A stretch of DNA of 32,212 nt from positions 1-32,212 of the forward strand of contig NZ_DGLI01000050.1 in assembly GCF_002387895.1 (NCBI RefSeq). Direction: 5' to 3'. The notes beneath the pieces were generated by a model. The model was not told the DNA's origin, did not search any database, and saw nothing but the letters and a program-made list of their open reading frames with translations. Positions 1-7,505 of this stretch are shown here, piece after piece. A program made the position numbers and the translations under genes. This stretch comes from Clostridium sp. UBA4548. GTDB lineage: Bacteria; Bacillota; Clostridia; Clostridiales; Clostridiaceae. How positions within the stretch are numbered: position 1 is the first letter of the stretch; each line of letters starts with the position of its first letter.

Positions 1-19
1 CTGCTAAAGCGACAGCCCC

Positions 20-616
20 TTATATTTCTTTTCTTCCTTCTAGAGCCTTAGATAAGGTTACTTCGTCTGCATATTCTAAATCTCCACCTACTGGTACTCC
101 ATGAGCAATTCTTGTAACTTTAATTCCAAAAGGTTTTAAAATTTTAGATATATACATTGCTGTTGCCTCACCCTCAATATTAGGGTTAGTTGCAACTATA
201 ATTTCCTTTGGCTCACCATTTATACGAGTTATTAACTCTTTTAACTTTATGTCCTCTGGGCCTCTGCCACTCATAGGCGATATAGTACCATGAAGTACAT
301 GATATAGGCCATTAAACTCTCTAACCTTTTCCATGGTCATAATGTCTTTTGGCTGTTCCACAACACAAATGGTGCTTCTATCCCTATTTGGATTAGAGCA
401 TATGGAGCAAGGATCTTTGTCTGTAAAGTTTCCACATATGGAGCAATACTTAATAGTTCCCCTTGCTTTAATAAGTGCATTTGCAAAATCCTCTACTTCT
501 TCCCTAGGAAGATTTAATACATGAAGGGTCAGCCTTTGAGCCGTCTTCCCCCCTATACCTGGAAGCTTTGCAAATTCTTCAATTAGTTTTTCTATGGCTA
601 TAGGATAAAAATCCAA
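20..616 (-). CDS. recR: Recombination mediator RecR
   Basis: RecR works with RecF/RecO to load RecA at gaps during recombinational repair. The N-terminal helix-hairpin-helix (LPGIGGKTAQRL) is followed by a four-cysteine zinc motif (CSICGNFTDKDPCSIC) and a Toprim domain with ATNPNIEGEATAMYI and a C-terminal HGVPVGGDLEYADE Walker-like stretch, so the protein is complete at 198 aa, the usual family length. I place the start at a TTG at 614-616 (protein beginning MDFYP): the AGAGGTG ribosome site is about 6 nt upstream. The in-frame GTG at 623-625 lies inside that ribosome site and would leave it without spacing. It follows ybaB and dnaX in the same direction, a conserved Firmicute order. Function is established for the family; the start choice is inference from spacing. 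Confidence 0.96.
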   Translation of the reverse strand: MDFYPIAIEKLIEEFAKLPGIGGKTAQRLTLHVLNLPREEVEDFANALIKARGTIKYCSICGNFTDKDPCSICSNPNRDRSTICVVEQPKDIMTMEKVREFNGLYHVLHGTISPMSGRGPEDIKLKELITRINGEPKEIIVATNPNIEGEATAMYISKILKPFGIKVTRIAHGVPVGGDLEYADEVTLSKALEGRKEI

Positions 617-791
617 AGTATTCACCTCTAAAAGGTCCTCTTTTGTTTAGAAGACTAATTATTAACTAATGAACAAGTTCATTTTGTAGAGCTGCTTTGG
701 AAGCAGATTTAAACTGCTACTAAAGCAATTTTCCTAAACTAAGCAACTATCAATTATAGAAGCTTATTGACTTGAAGCCTCCAAAGTGTTG

Positions 792-1130
792 TTAAAATAA
801 TCCTGGCATGTTCATTCCACCAGTTAATTTACCCATTGCATTATTTGTATCTTCTTCAGCTTTCTTTAAAGCCTCATTTACAGCTGCTAAAACTAAGTCT
901 TGAAGCATCTCAACATCATCAGCATCTACAACTTCTGGTTTTATAGTTATGTCTGTTAATTGTTTTTTTCCATTAACAACTACAGTAACTGCTCCTCCAC
1001 CAACTGAAGCTTCAAAAGTCTTAGTCTCAAGATTCTTTTGCATTTCTTCCATTTCTTTTTGGAATTTTTGTGCTTGCTTTATTAAATTATTCATATTTCC
1101 GCCCATTCCTGGGAATCCGCCTTTTGCCAT
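792..1130 (-). CDS. ybaB: YbaB/EbfC family nucleoid-associated protein
   Basis: This small (112 aa) DNA-binding protein forms a dimer that coats DNA. The N-terminus is a Gly/Met-rich segment (MAKGGFPGMGGNMNNLIKQ) leading into a long amphipathic helix, then the core beta sheet with VGGGAVTVVVNGKKQLTDI and a second helix region DVEMLQDLVLAAVNEAL, all typical of the family. An AAGGAGG site lies 8-9 nt before the ATG. It sits between dnaX (92 bp upstream) and recR (about 175 bp downstream), and these three are commonly co-transcribed in Firmicutes. The gap to recR contains no gene or strong terminator that I can see. Confidence 0.95.
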   Translation of the reverse strand: MAKGGFPGMGGNMNNLIKQAQKFQKEMEEMQKNLETKTFEASVGGGAVTVVVNGKKQLTDITIKPEVVDADDVEMLQDLVLAAVNEALKKAEEDTNNAMGKLTGGMNMPGLF

Positions 1131-1222
1131 AATAGTGCCTCCTTAAAAATATAATCTCATTATATTAGTATATATAATAATATCAAATAATGTAACCAGT
1201 TTTATAATTTTATATATAAATT

Positions 1223-2857
1223 TTATTCATCAAGAACTTCTATTAATTCTGATGGGAAGGTTTCGAGTAAAATTTCTTCCTTTGATTTCTCCGCAACCTT
1301 ATACTCACCCTCCATTGTATATATTACCTTAACTCTCTGCTTTAATACCTCCGAGAAGATATTATCCATTACCTTTCTACTTTCATCTTTCTCTAATCTA
1401 TTCTTGTGAAAGCTATAGTCTTTTTCAAAGCCGATAGTTATAACTCCATTATCACAGGATACTACTTCCCCCATCATAAGAGCTGTTGCTAATACCATAT
1501 TTTTTCTAGCCTTTAAAAGACCTTGTATGTCCTTAAAGGATTTTCTTACTTCTTCAGTAGTCAAACTACACTCACTATTTTCTTGAAATTCACGAACTTC
1601 AGAAGAGCTTTCCTCAACTTTTCTTTCTGGAACAGTATAGGCCTTTTTCACCTCTTTTATGGAGTTTTTAATTTCTGATGCTTCACTTACAGTAACTGCA
1701 ATTGCTCCACTTCTTATACTTTCCTCTAATTTATTTATTCTACCTAAAATAGTCTCAATAGAAGTATCATATTCTATCTTACACATTTTAATTATGGCAA
1801 GTTCTAAGTATATCCTGCCTTGTTTCGTGAACTTAGCATTCTCCTCAGCCTCTTGAAGAATATTGATATACCTCATTAATTCTTCAACTCTAACTTGCTT
1901 AGCTTGTTCCTTTAGAAGTTCTATATTTTCACTAGACATATCTAAAACTTCCTCTGGATTATCACTAACTTTCGCCATAAGAAGATTTCTCATGTGAGCT
2001 GTTAAATCCTTAATAAAAATATTAATATCTTTTCCACTATAAACTATATCATTTATACTTCTTATAGCTCTTTCTGTATCCTTAGCTATGATTGAATCCA
2101 TAACCTTAATTAATCCTTCATTGGTCATAAGCCCTAGCATTTGAATTAAGTTGTCATATTCAACTTTCCCACCACTCATAGAGATTACCTGATCTAGTAC
2201 AGAAAGCGCATCTCTCATTGCTCCATCACAAATTCTTGAAATTAGCTTTAGGCTTTTATCATCAGCATATACCCCTAAGTCGCTTACTATGGTTCTAAGT
2301 CTACCAAAGATATCTTCACCCTTTATTCTTTTAAAATCAAATCTCTGACATCTTGATAATATGGTGATTGGAAGTTTTTGAGGGTCCGTAGTTGCTAAAA
2401 TAAAAATAACTTTACTTGGTGGTTCTTCTAAGGTTTTTAAAAATGCATTTACTGCTCCTACAGATAACATATGGACCTCATCTATGATAAAAACCTTAAA
2501 TTTTGCTTCCTGTGGAGGATACTGTACATCTTCAATTATATCTCTTATATTATCTACGCTGTTATGGGAAGCAGCATCAAGTTCAGTAACATCTATAGCT
2601 GTTCCACTATTAATTTTCTTACACATCTCACACTGATTACAAGGTTCTCCATCCTGTAAATCAAGGCAATTTACTGCCTTTGAAAGAATTTTAGCCGTAG
2701 AGGTCTTACCAGTTCCCCTAGTACCACATAATAAGTATGCATGAGCTATTCTATCAGTTTTTATTGCATTTTTTAGGGTTGTAGTAATGTGTTCTTGCCC
2801 TACTACGTCATTGAAGTCTTTAGGTCTCCACTCTCTATATAAAGCTGTATATGCCAC
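1223..2857 (-). CDS. dnaX: DNA polymerase III subunit tau (and gamma)
   Basis: This is the ATPase of the clamp loader that holds the replicative polymerase together. The AAA+ module shows Walker A GTRGTGKT at residues 45-52, the zinc-binding cysteines C64, C73, C76 and C79, Walker B VFIIDE at 122-127, sensor 1 LATT near 154-157 and the SRC arginine finger at 168-170. The collar domain follows, and a C-terminal tau-type region after about residue 370 is poorly conserved and Lys/Glu-rich. At 544 aa it is the usual clostridial length. The start is GTG with GAGGTGAGG just upstream. It is transcribed from its own promoter (2889-2917) downstream of the SRP RNA gene, as in Bacillus, and precedes ybaB and recR. 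I did not find a convincing frameshift signal for a separate gamma form. Confidence 0.97.
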   Translation of the reverse strand: MAYTALYREWRPKDFNDVVGQEHITTTLKNAIKTDRIAHAYLLCGTRGTGKTSTAKILSKAVNCLDLQDGEPCNQCEMCKKINSGTAIDVTELDAASHNSVDNIRDIIEDVQYPPQEAKFKVFIIDEVHMLSVGAVNAFLKTLEEPPSKVIFILATTDPQKLPITILSRCQRFDFKRIKGEDIFGRLRTIVSDLGVYADDKSLKLISRICDGAMRDALSVLDQVISMSGGKVEYDNLIQMLGLMTNEGLIKVMDSIIAKDTERAIRSINDIVYSGKDINIFIKDLTAHMRNLLMAKVSDNPEEVLDMSSENIELLKEQAKQVRVEELMRYINILQEAEENAKFTKQGRIYLELAIIKMCKIEYDTSIETILGRINKLEESIRSGAIAVTVSEASEIKNSIKEVKKAYTVPERKVEESSSEVREFQENSECSLTTEEVRKSFKDIQGLLKARKNMVLATALMMGEVVSCDNGVITIGFEKDYSFHKNRLEKDESRKVMDNIFSEVLKQRVKVIYTMEGEYKVAEKSKEEILLETFPSELIEVLDE

Positions 2858-2888
2858 AGTGCCTCACCTCTTTTTCTATGTTAACTCT

Positions 2889-2917
2889 ATTATATATCCT
2901 TTGTTAATATCTGTGAA
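2889..2917 (-). promoter_or_regulatory. Probable sigma-A promoter of dnaX-ybaB-recR
   Basis: On the minus strand TTCACA (2912-2917) is followed after exactly 17 nt by a consensus TATAAT (2889-2894), about 30 nt before the GTG start of dnaX. The match is 5/6 plus 6/6; activity is inferred. Confidence 0.65.
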
Positions 2918-3054
2918 TTATATTATTTATCTTTAATATTTATAAACTTCATATAGACTTCTCAAAAATCTAATAGAATGAAGAAAAATGTACATAGATA
3001 AATTTTAAAATTTAATTCCTATGTAGCTAATTATACCCTTAATTTATTTCAATA

Positions 3055-3085
3055 TAAAACAAAAAAGATGCCACAAAAGCATCTT
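3055..3085 (-). terminator. Rho-independent terminator of tRNA-Ser/SRP RNA transcript
   Basis: A hairpin with 7-bp arms (3065-3071 and 3079-3085) is followed on the minus strand by a run of T residues. It lies 16 nt beyond the 3' end of the SRP RNA. Confidence 0.85.
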
Positions 3086-3100
3086 GAATATCTTATTTAA

Positions 3101-3368
3101 GTCGTACACCTCGCTTCGATAATTAGCCTATGTGCGTTACCCATACAGTTAGCTCAAACCAGATTAATCCACGGCACATGGAAGTGTTCACTTATCGCTG
3201 CTTCCTTCCGGACCTGACGAGGTTCATGAATTTCCATTGCGTGGGACCCAGTTCTCAACACCACTTATATGGGTCAGACCACACAAGCTAAAACCTAGGC
3301 GAGGGATTCAACCCTGCTGTAGCGGATTGCAGGTTACAGGGCACCGCTAACTCCCCATCTAGTACGAC
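3101..3368 (-). ncRNA. ffs: Signal recognition particle RNA (large bacterial type)
   Basis: This RNA is the scaffold of the particle that delivers nascent membrane proteins to the membrane. Read on the minus strand, the ends pair (GTCGTAC with GTACGAC). Near the 5' end is the Alu-domain motif GGTGCCCTGTAACC, and in the second half is the helix 8 signature GTCAGGTCCGGAAGGAAGCA that binds Ffh. The ~268-nt length with an Alu domain is the Bacillus/Clostridium form rather than the short 4.5S form. A single promoter before tRNA-Ser(GGA) and a terminator after this gene indicate co-transcription with that tRNA. Confidence 0.96.
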
Positions 3369-3369
3369 A

Positions 3370-3459
3370 TGGCGGAGAAAGAGGGATTCGAACCCTCGGT
3401 AGAGTTACCCCTACACACGCGTTCCAGGCGTGCTCCTTAAACCACTCGGACATCTCTCC
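3370..3459 (-). tRNA. tRNA-Ser (anticodon GGA)
   Basis: The gene is a 90-nt class II tRNA with a 7-bp acceptor stem, a long variable arm, anticodon loop CTGGAAC (GGA) and an encoded CCA end. The discriminator base is G. It reads UCC/UCU, and UCC is the specifier codon of the serS T-box at 23463-23465. It starts a transcript that continues into the SRP RNA. Confidence 0.97.
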
Positions 3460-3511
3460 ATGTTATATTAAGTTCCATCAGTGATTGTTTAACTTACCAC
3501 TGTGTAACATG

Positions 3512-3540
3512 ATTATACTATTGTTACTCATATGTTGCAA
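3512..3540 (-). promoter_or_regulatory. Promoter of tRNA-Ser(GGA)-SRP RNA unit
   Basis: TTGCAA (3535-3540) and a consensus TATAAT (3512-3517) are separated by 17 nt on the minus strand, about 50 nt before the tRNA. The short leader contains a CAGTG/CACTG hairpin that may be removed with the tRNA 5' leader. Confidence 0.75.
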
Positions 3541-3781
3541 GTAAAAAACTTTAAATCTTGTATATTAATTTTTTCTAATATTGTAAAATATGTTCCACAT
3601 TTGAGATAATTTTATTATATGTTAATTATATATAAGTTATAACAAAAATCACATAAACCAACTTTAAAATAGTTATTATTCTATTGCTAATTAAGATGGT
3701 TTCAATGTCAGTAGCTCTTTGTTACATAGAATATCTCTTTAGCTATTCTATTAATTTTGTGTTTTACTTTATGGCAAACAA
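3541..3781. other. Intergenic spacer, no gene seen
   Basis: Between the tRNA-Ser promoter and the lgt terminator there are about 240 nt of very AT-rich DNA. I see no reading frame with a ribosome site, no RNA gene and no repeat here. Confidence 0.6.
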
Positions 3782-3821
3782 ATAAATAAAGAGTACTGAA
3801 AACAAACATTTTCCCGTACTC
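3782..3821 (-). terminator. Probable terminator of lgt
   Basis: GAGTAC/GTACTC arms (3791-3796 and 3816-3821) enclose an inner GAAAA/TTTTC pairing and are followed by TTTATTTATTT on the minus strand. The T tract is interrupted, so it may be moderate in strength. Confidence 0.55.
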
Positions 3822-3841
3822 CTTTAAATCATATTATTTTT

Positions 3842-4612
3842 TTATAAAGACTCTTTTCTACCTTTATAAATCATAAATAATCCTACTATACATATTACTA
3901 TCCCTAAAATACTAATCAACTGAGCCGTTCTAATTGGTCCTACCATAAGACTATCAGTCCTAAGCCCTTCTATAAAAAACCTTCCTAGGGAATATAATCC
4001 TAAATAAGATAAAGCTACAACCCCTCTTTTTCTCACTTTATAAATTAAGTAAAACAGTACTAAAAATACCCCTAAATTCCAAATGGATTCATATAGGAAG
4101 GTAGGGTGATAATAGGTACCGTCTATAAACATTCCTTTTTGAATAAACTCTGGAAACATGCTTATAAATTCTTTAGATACTGGTCCACCGTGAGCTTCTT
4201 GGTTAAAGAAGTTACCCCAACGACCTAGAGATTGAGCAATTATTAAAGATGGAGCTGCTACATCGAGTAAAGCTAAAAAGTTCATTCCTTTCTTTTTAGC
4301 GTACAAATACACAACTAATACCGTAGTAATTATTGCTCCATGTATTGCAAGTCCTCCCTGCCTTATATTAAATATATCTCCTAAGTTGTCTTTATAGTAA
4401 TTATTAAACTCAAATATTACATAATAAAGCCTAGCACCTATAACAGCAAGTGGAAATGTAATTAAAAAAATTGTTAATACATCATCATACTTTATATCTC
4501 TTAACTTACAGGTATATTCCGTTAATAATAATGCAATTATTATCCCTGTAGATATTATTACTCCATACCACATAATATCTATTCCAAATAATCTTATTGC
4601 CACTGGATCCAT
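3842..4612 (-). CDS. lgt: Prolipoprotein diacylglyceryl transferase
   Basis: Lgt is an integral membrane enzyme that moves diacylglycerol from phosphatidylglycerol to the lipobox cysteine of prolipoproteins. It shows about seven hydrophobic segments, the conserved GGLAIHGA stretch, and the family signature GRWGNFFNQEAHGG with its invariant Arg, Asn and Glu. The start at 4610-4612 gives MDPVAIRLFGID, which aligns with the usual N-terminus, and AAAGGGGG lies 9 nt before it; an in-frame upstream extension of 18 residues is rich in Lys and lacks a ribosome site. The gene appears to stand alone, with a terminator after it. Length (256 aa) is normal. Confidence 0.96.
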   Translation of the reverse strand: MDPVAIRLFGIDIMWYGVIISTGIIIALLLTEYTCKLRDIKYDDVLTIFLITFPLAVIGARLYYVIFEFNNYYKDNLGDIFNIRQGGLAIHGAIITTVLVVYLYAKKKGMNFLALLDVAAPSLIIAQSLGRWGNFFNQEAHGGPVSKEFISMFPEFIQKGMFIDGTYYHPTFLYESIWNLGVFLVLFYLIYKVRKRGVVALSYLGLYSLGRFFIEGLRTDSLMVGPIRTAQLISILGIVICIVGLFMIYKGRKESL

Positions 4613-4706
4613 ATTGCTCATCCCCCTTTGTATTTTTTTCTTATATTTTACCATATAAGAAATCAAATTTAAAATTTTACTTTCATTATTTTAATTAGAT
4701 TCCTCT

Positions 4707-4747
4707 AAAGTTTATTAATGCTATATAAACTTTAGCTTTAATAAACT
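4707..4747 (-). repeat. Overlapping inverted repeats downstream of the [2Fe-2S] gene
   Basis: Arm 4707-4715 can pair with 4725-4733, while the overlapping arm 4709-4718 can pair with 4738-4747. The two pairings exclude each other. It lies 3' of the tadA/[2Fe-2S] pair and may be its terminator region, although no good T run follows. Confidence 0.4.
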
Positions 4748-4771
4748 GTAAAGCCAATTTGAACTCTAAGT

Positions 4772-4999
4772 TTATTCTATTTCATTTGCTTCATTATATT
4801 GTTTTATAAGTTCTGCTATTTTTACTGAACATCTTCTACCCTTACATCCACCACTACCACTACCTGTAACCCTATTGACTTCCTCTACAGTTTTAGCTCC
4901 ATTTGCTATTGCTTTCTTAATAGTTGATCTAGGAATTCCCTTGCATATGCATACCTTTGTAAGTTTATCTAGTATTTCTTCATTTAAATTATTCTCCAT
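4772..4999 (-). CDS. BFD-like [2Fe-2S]-binding mini-protein
   Basis: This 75-aa protein consists almost entirely of a bacterioferritin-associated-ferredoxin-like domain. Cysteines C17 and C19 (CxC) and C52 and C57 (GCKGRRC, Cx4C) give the ligand pattern of that [2Fe-2S] fold, with the helical KKAIANGAKTVEEV segment between them. The redox partner is not shown by the sequence. Its ATG directly follows the TAA of tadA with no gap, and the ribosome site (AGGAG) lies inside the tadA 3' end, so it is almost certainly translated from the same mRNA. A function in tRNA modification is not supported. Domain identity is secure, role unknown. Confidence 0.88.
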   Translation of the reverse strand: MENNLNEEILDKLTKVCICKGIPRSTIKKAIANGAKTVEEVNRVTGSGSGGCKGRRCSVKIAELIKQYNEANEIE

Positions 5000-5443
5000 T
5001 TATTTTCTCCTTTCAATAAAAAACTGTTGTAATAAATTGCTACATTCCTCATCATATAACCACTTTACATTAACCCAATGATTTAATCTATGGTCTTGAG
5101 TTATGTTAAATACAGACCCACAAGCTCCTGCCCTTGGATCAAAAGTTCCAATATAAAGGGTTTTTATTCTACTTTGTATAATTGCTCCCGCACACATGGC
5201 GCAGGGTTCTAAGGTTACATACATGCTACAATCATTGAGCCTCCATCTGCCTAATACTTCACTAGCCTTCCTAATTGCTATAATTTCAGCATGGTTAGTA
5301 GGGTCCTTAGTCTCTTCCTTTAAGTTATGTGCTACGGATATTACCTTATCATTCTTTACTATTACCGCTCCCACTGGAACCTCAGCTTTTTCTAAGGCCT
5401 TTTTCGCTTCCTCAATAGCAATCTTCATATGTAAATTTTCCAT
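5000..5443 (-). CDS. tadA: tRNA-specific adenosine deaminase TadA
   Basis: TadA converts A34 to inosine in the ACG anticodon of tRNA-Arg, allowing it to read CGU, CGC and CGA. The zinc site is H51-A-E53 with the catalytic Glu, together with PCAMC (C81 and C84), and the C-terminal FDPRAGACGSVFNI and N-terminal VPVGAVIV segments are typical. At 147 aa it is complete. AAGGAG precedes the ATG. A substrate gene, tRNA-Arg(ACG), lies in this window at 21054-21130. The next gene, a [2Fe-2S] mini-protein, abuts its stop codon. Confidence 0.95.
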   Translation of the reverse strand: MENLHMKIAIEEAKKALEKAEVPVGAVIVKNDKVISVAHNLKEETKDPTNHAEIIAIRKASEVLGRWRLNDCSMYVTLEPCAMCAGAIIQSRIKTLYIGTFDPRAGACGSVFNITQDHRLNHWVNVKWLYDEECSNLLQQFFIERRK

Positions 5444-5561
5444 AAAAACTCCTTAATAAATTTTATTATACCTATTTATAGTAAAATTAAACCTCAAATA
5501 ACCTATTCATCTATATATACTTGAAATTTAGATGAAATATTTCCTCAAGGTTATTCTATAT

Positions 5562-5598
5562 AATAAAAAAACTTAGCAAAGCAAAGCCTTACTAAGTT
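5562..5598 (-). terminator. Terminator of tRNA-Arg(CCU)
   Basis: A long hairpin (AACTTAG with CTAAGTT, extended by AAGGC with GCTTT) is followed on the minus strand by seven T residues. It directly follows the encoded CCA end of the tRNA. Confidence 0.88.
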
Positions 5599-5675
5599 TG
5601 GTGCGCACGAGAGGAGTCGAACCTCCGGCCTTCCCCTTAGGAGGGGGATGCTCTATCCTACTGAGCTACGGGCGC
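5599..5675 (-). tRNA. tRNA-Arg (anticodon CCU)
   Basis: This 77-nt tRNA has anticodon loop CTCCTAA (CCU), D-arm AGCTCAGTAGGATAGAGC, T-loop TTCGACT and an encoded CCA. The acceptor arms are GCGCCCG and CGTGCGC, which leaves a C5-U68 mismatch where the usual partner would be G. The rest of the cloverleaf is regular. Confidence 0.95.
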
Positions 5676-5690
5676 ATGAATTATAATTAT

Positions 5691-5720
5691 ATTATAATAA
5701 CAACTGGTTTAAAATGTCAA
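5691..5720 (-). promoter_or_regulatory. Promoter of tRNA-Arg(CCU)
   Basis: TTGACA (5715-5720) and TATAAT (5691-5696) are both full consensus on the minus strand, with an 18-nt spacer, just before the tRNA. Confidence 0.8.
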
Positions 5721-5922
5721 CATATCTTCGTATTAAAATTTTATAATTTAAATTAAAATAATTCATGAATTTTAAGCTATTTTTTAGGATAACCTAATAT
5801 GGAATGGATAATTTTTCAGAAAAATAAATGATTTGTTGCAGATTTTTATAAAGCTTTATGTTAAAATATTAATGATTAACTAAAATATTACACTATGTAC
5901 ATTTTATTTAGAGGTGATTTTA

Positions 5923-7311
5923 ATGAAAAAAATTCATATAACTGAGACGGTTCTAAGAGATGCTAATCAATCTCTTATTGCAACTAGGCTTCCTTATGAG
6001 GAGTTTGCTCCTATACTTAAGGAATTAGATGATGCAGGATATTATTCATTGGAATGTTGGGGAGGCGCAACTTTCGACTCTTGCCTAAGATACCTAAATG
6101 AGGATCCATGGAATAGATTAAAAAACATTAAAAATGTAGTAAAGAAAACTCCTCTTCAAATGCTATTAAGGGGTCAGAACATATTAGGTTACAAACATTA
6201 TCCTGATGACGTAGTAAGAGAGTTCATAAAAATGACTGTATACTACGGAATGGACATAATAAGAATATTTGACGCCTTAAATGACTTTAAAAATATTGAA
6301 GTTGCCATGGATGAAACAATAAAACAAGGTGCACATGCTCAAGGAACTATAGTTTATACCGTGAGTCCTATTCATGATGTAAATAACTATACTCATTTAG
6401 CTAAGCGACTTGAAAATATGGGCGCTCACTCAATATGTATTAAAGACATGGCAGGTCTTATAATGCCAAATATAGCACATGACTTAGTTAAGAGCATAAA
6501 AGAAACTGTTAAAATACCTGTATTCTTACATTCACATAGTACAAATGGTCTTGCTGAAATGTCTTACTTTAAAGCTGCTGAAGCTGGTGTTGATGGTATA
6601 GATTGTGCAATATCTTCATTTTCTAGTGGTACTTCTCAGCCACCAACAGAAACTCTTCACCAAGCATTAACTTCTGCAGGATATGATACAAACTTAAATA
6701 TTGAGAAATTAACTTATATAAATGACTTCTTTAAACCTATAAGAAATGATGTTTTAGCTTCAGGTCTTCTCGATCCTAAAGTTTTAACTCCTCAACCTGA
6801 AGGTTTAACTAACCAAATTCCTGGTGGTATGTTATCTAACATGATTTCTCAACTTAAAGCTCAAAACTCTATAGATAAGCTTGATGCAGTGCTTGCTGAA
6901 GTTCCAAAAGTTAGAGAAGATTTAGGATATCCACCACTTGTAACTCCAATGAGTCAAATGGTAGGAACTCAAGCAACTGTTAATATTTTAACTGGTGAAA
7001 GATATAAAATGGTATTAAAAGAGGTTAAAGCTTACTGCAAAGGTGAATATGGAACTGCTCCTGGTAAAATCAATGAAGATGTGCTTAAAAAAGCCCTTGG
7101 AAATGAAGAGCCTATTACAGGAAGATTTGCCGATACTTTGGAGCCAGCCTTTGAAAAAACAAAAGAAATGCTAAAAGATGTGACTACAAGAGAAGAAGAT
7201 GTACTTTCTTATCTTGCATTCCCTCAAATTGCTGAAGAGTTTTTCAAAAAAAGAAGCGAAAACCCATCTAATGATGATATGCGAAAAATTACAAATAGTG
7301 AAGTAATATAA
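5923..7311 (+). CDS. Biotin-dependent carboxyltransferase subunit (OadA/PycB type), no biotin domain
   Basis: The protein is the carboxyltransferase half of a biotin enzyme: it moves CO2 between oxaloacetate/pyruvate and carboxybiotin. The TIM barrel carries the RDANQS motif at 12-17, ECWGGATFD at 44-52, LLRGQN at 81-86, the carboxylated Lys174 in KDMAGL, and the metal histidines H203 and H205 in HSHSTNGLA. The conserved C-terminal region follows, but the chain ends at 462 aa, without the Pro/Ala linker or the AMKM biotin-attachment domain of full-length OadA. No biotin carrier or membrane subunit lies nearby. GAGGTG sits 6 nt before this ATG; an upstream in-frame GTG is part of the ribosome site. 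It could be oxaloacetate decarboxylase alpha or one subunit of a split pyruvate or methylmalonyl-CoA system. Confidence 0.92.
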   Translation: MKKIHITETVLRDANQSLIATRLPYEEFAPILKELDDAGYYSLECWGGATFDSCLRYLNEDPWNRLKNIKNVVKKTPLQMLLRGQNILGYKHYPDDVVREFIKMTVYYGMDIIRIFDALNDFKNIEVAMDETIKQGAHAQGTIVYTVSPIHDVNNYTHLAKRLENMGAHSICIKDMAGLIMPNIAHDLVKSIKETVKIPVFLHSHSTNGLAEMSYFKAAEAGVDGIDCAISSFSSGTSQPPTETLHQALTSAGYDTNLNIEKLTYINDFFKPIRNDVLASGLLDPKVLTPQPEGLTNQIPGGMLSNMISQLKAQNSIDKLDAVLAEVPKVREDLGYPPLVTPMSQMVGTQATVNILTGERYKMVLKEVKAYCKGEYGTAPGKINEDVLKKALGNEEPITGRFADTLEPAFEKTKEMLKDVTTREEDVLSYLAFPQIAEEFFKKRSENPSNDDMRKITNSEVI

Positions 7312-7324
7312 TAATCTTAATAAA

Positions 7325-7357
7325 AAGTTAGCGAGTTAATACTTGCTAACTTTTTTA
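7325..7357 (+). terminator. Terminator of carboxyltransferase gene
   Basis: AGTTAGCGAGT pairs with ACTTGCTAACT across a 4-nt loop and is followed by TTTTTTAT. It ends about 150 bp before the next start. Confidence 0.88.
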
Positions 7358-7505
7358 TATTTATCAATAATAAACCTCCTTAATAATGTCGCCTTATGAA
7401 ATTTTCTGTATATTTAGTGAATTTTTTATCAAACTTGTTTAAATTTTCAAAATTGTGTGCTAAACTAGTTTTGAGAACAAGTTTAATCAATAAGGGGGAT
7501 TTATC

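Noticed and set aside
614..625. GTG at 623-625 as recR start
   Set aside because: It lies inside AGAGGTG and leaves no spacing; the TTG at 614-616 fits the family length and N-terminus better.
1659..1856. Long plus-strand reading frames inside dnaX
   Set aside because: They are mirror images of the dnaX coding frame; they lack ribosome sites and family similarity.
7358..7505. Glycine riboswitch or T-box before the AGCS symporter
   Set aside because: The 148 bp upstream show no conserved riboswitch core or T-box sequence; it is also short for either.
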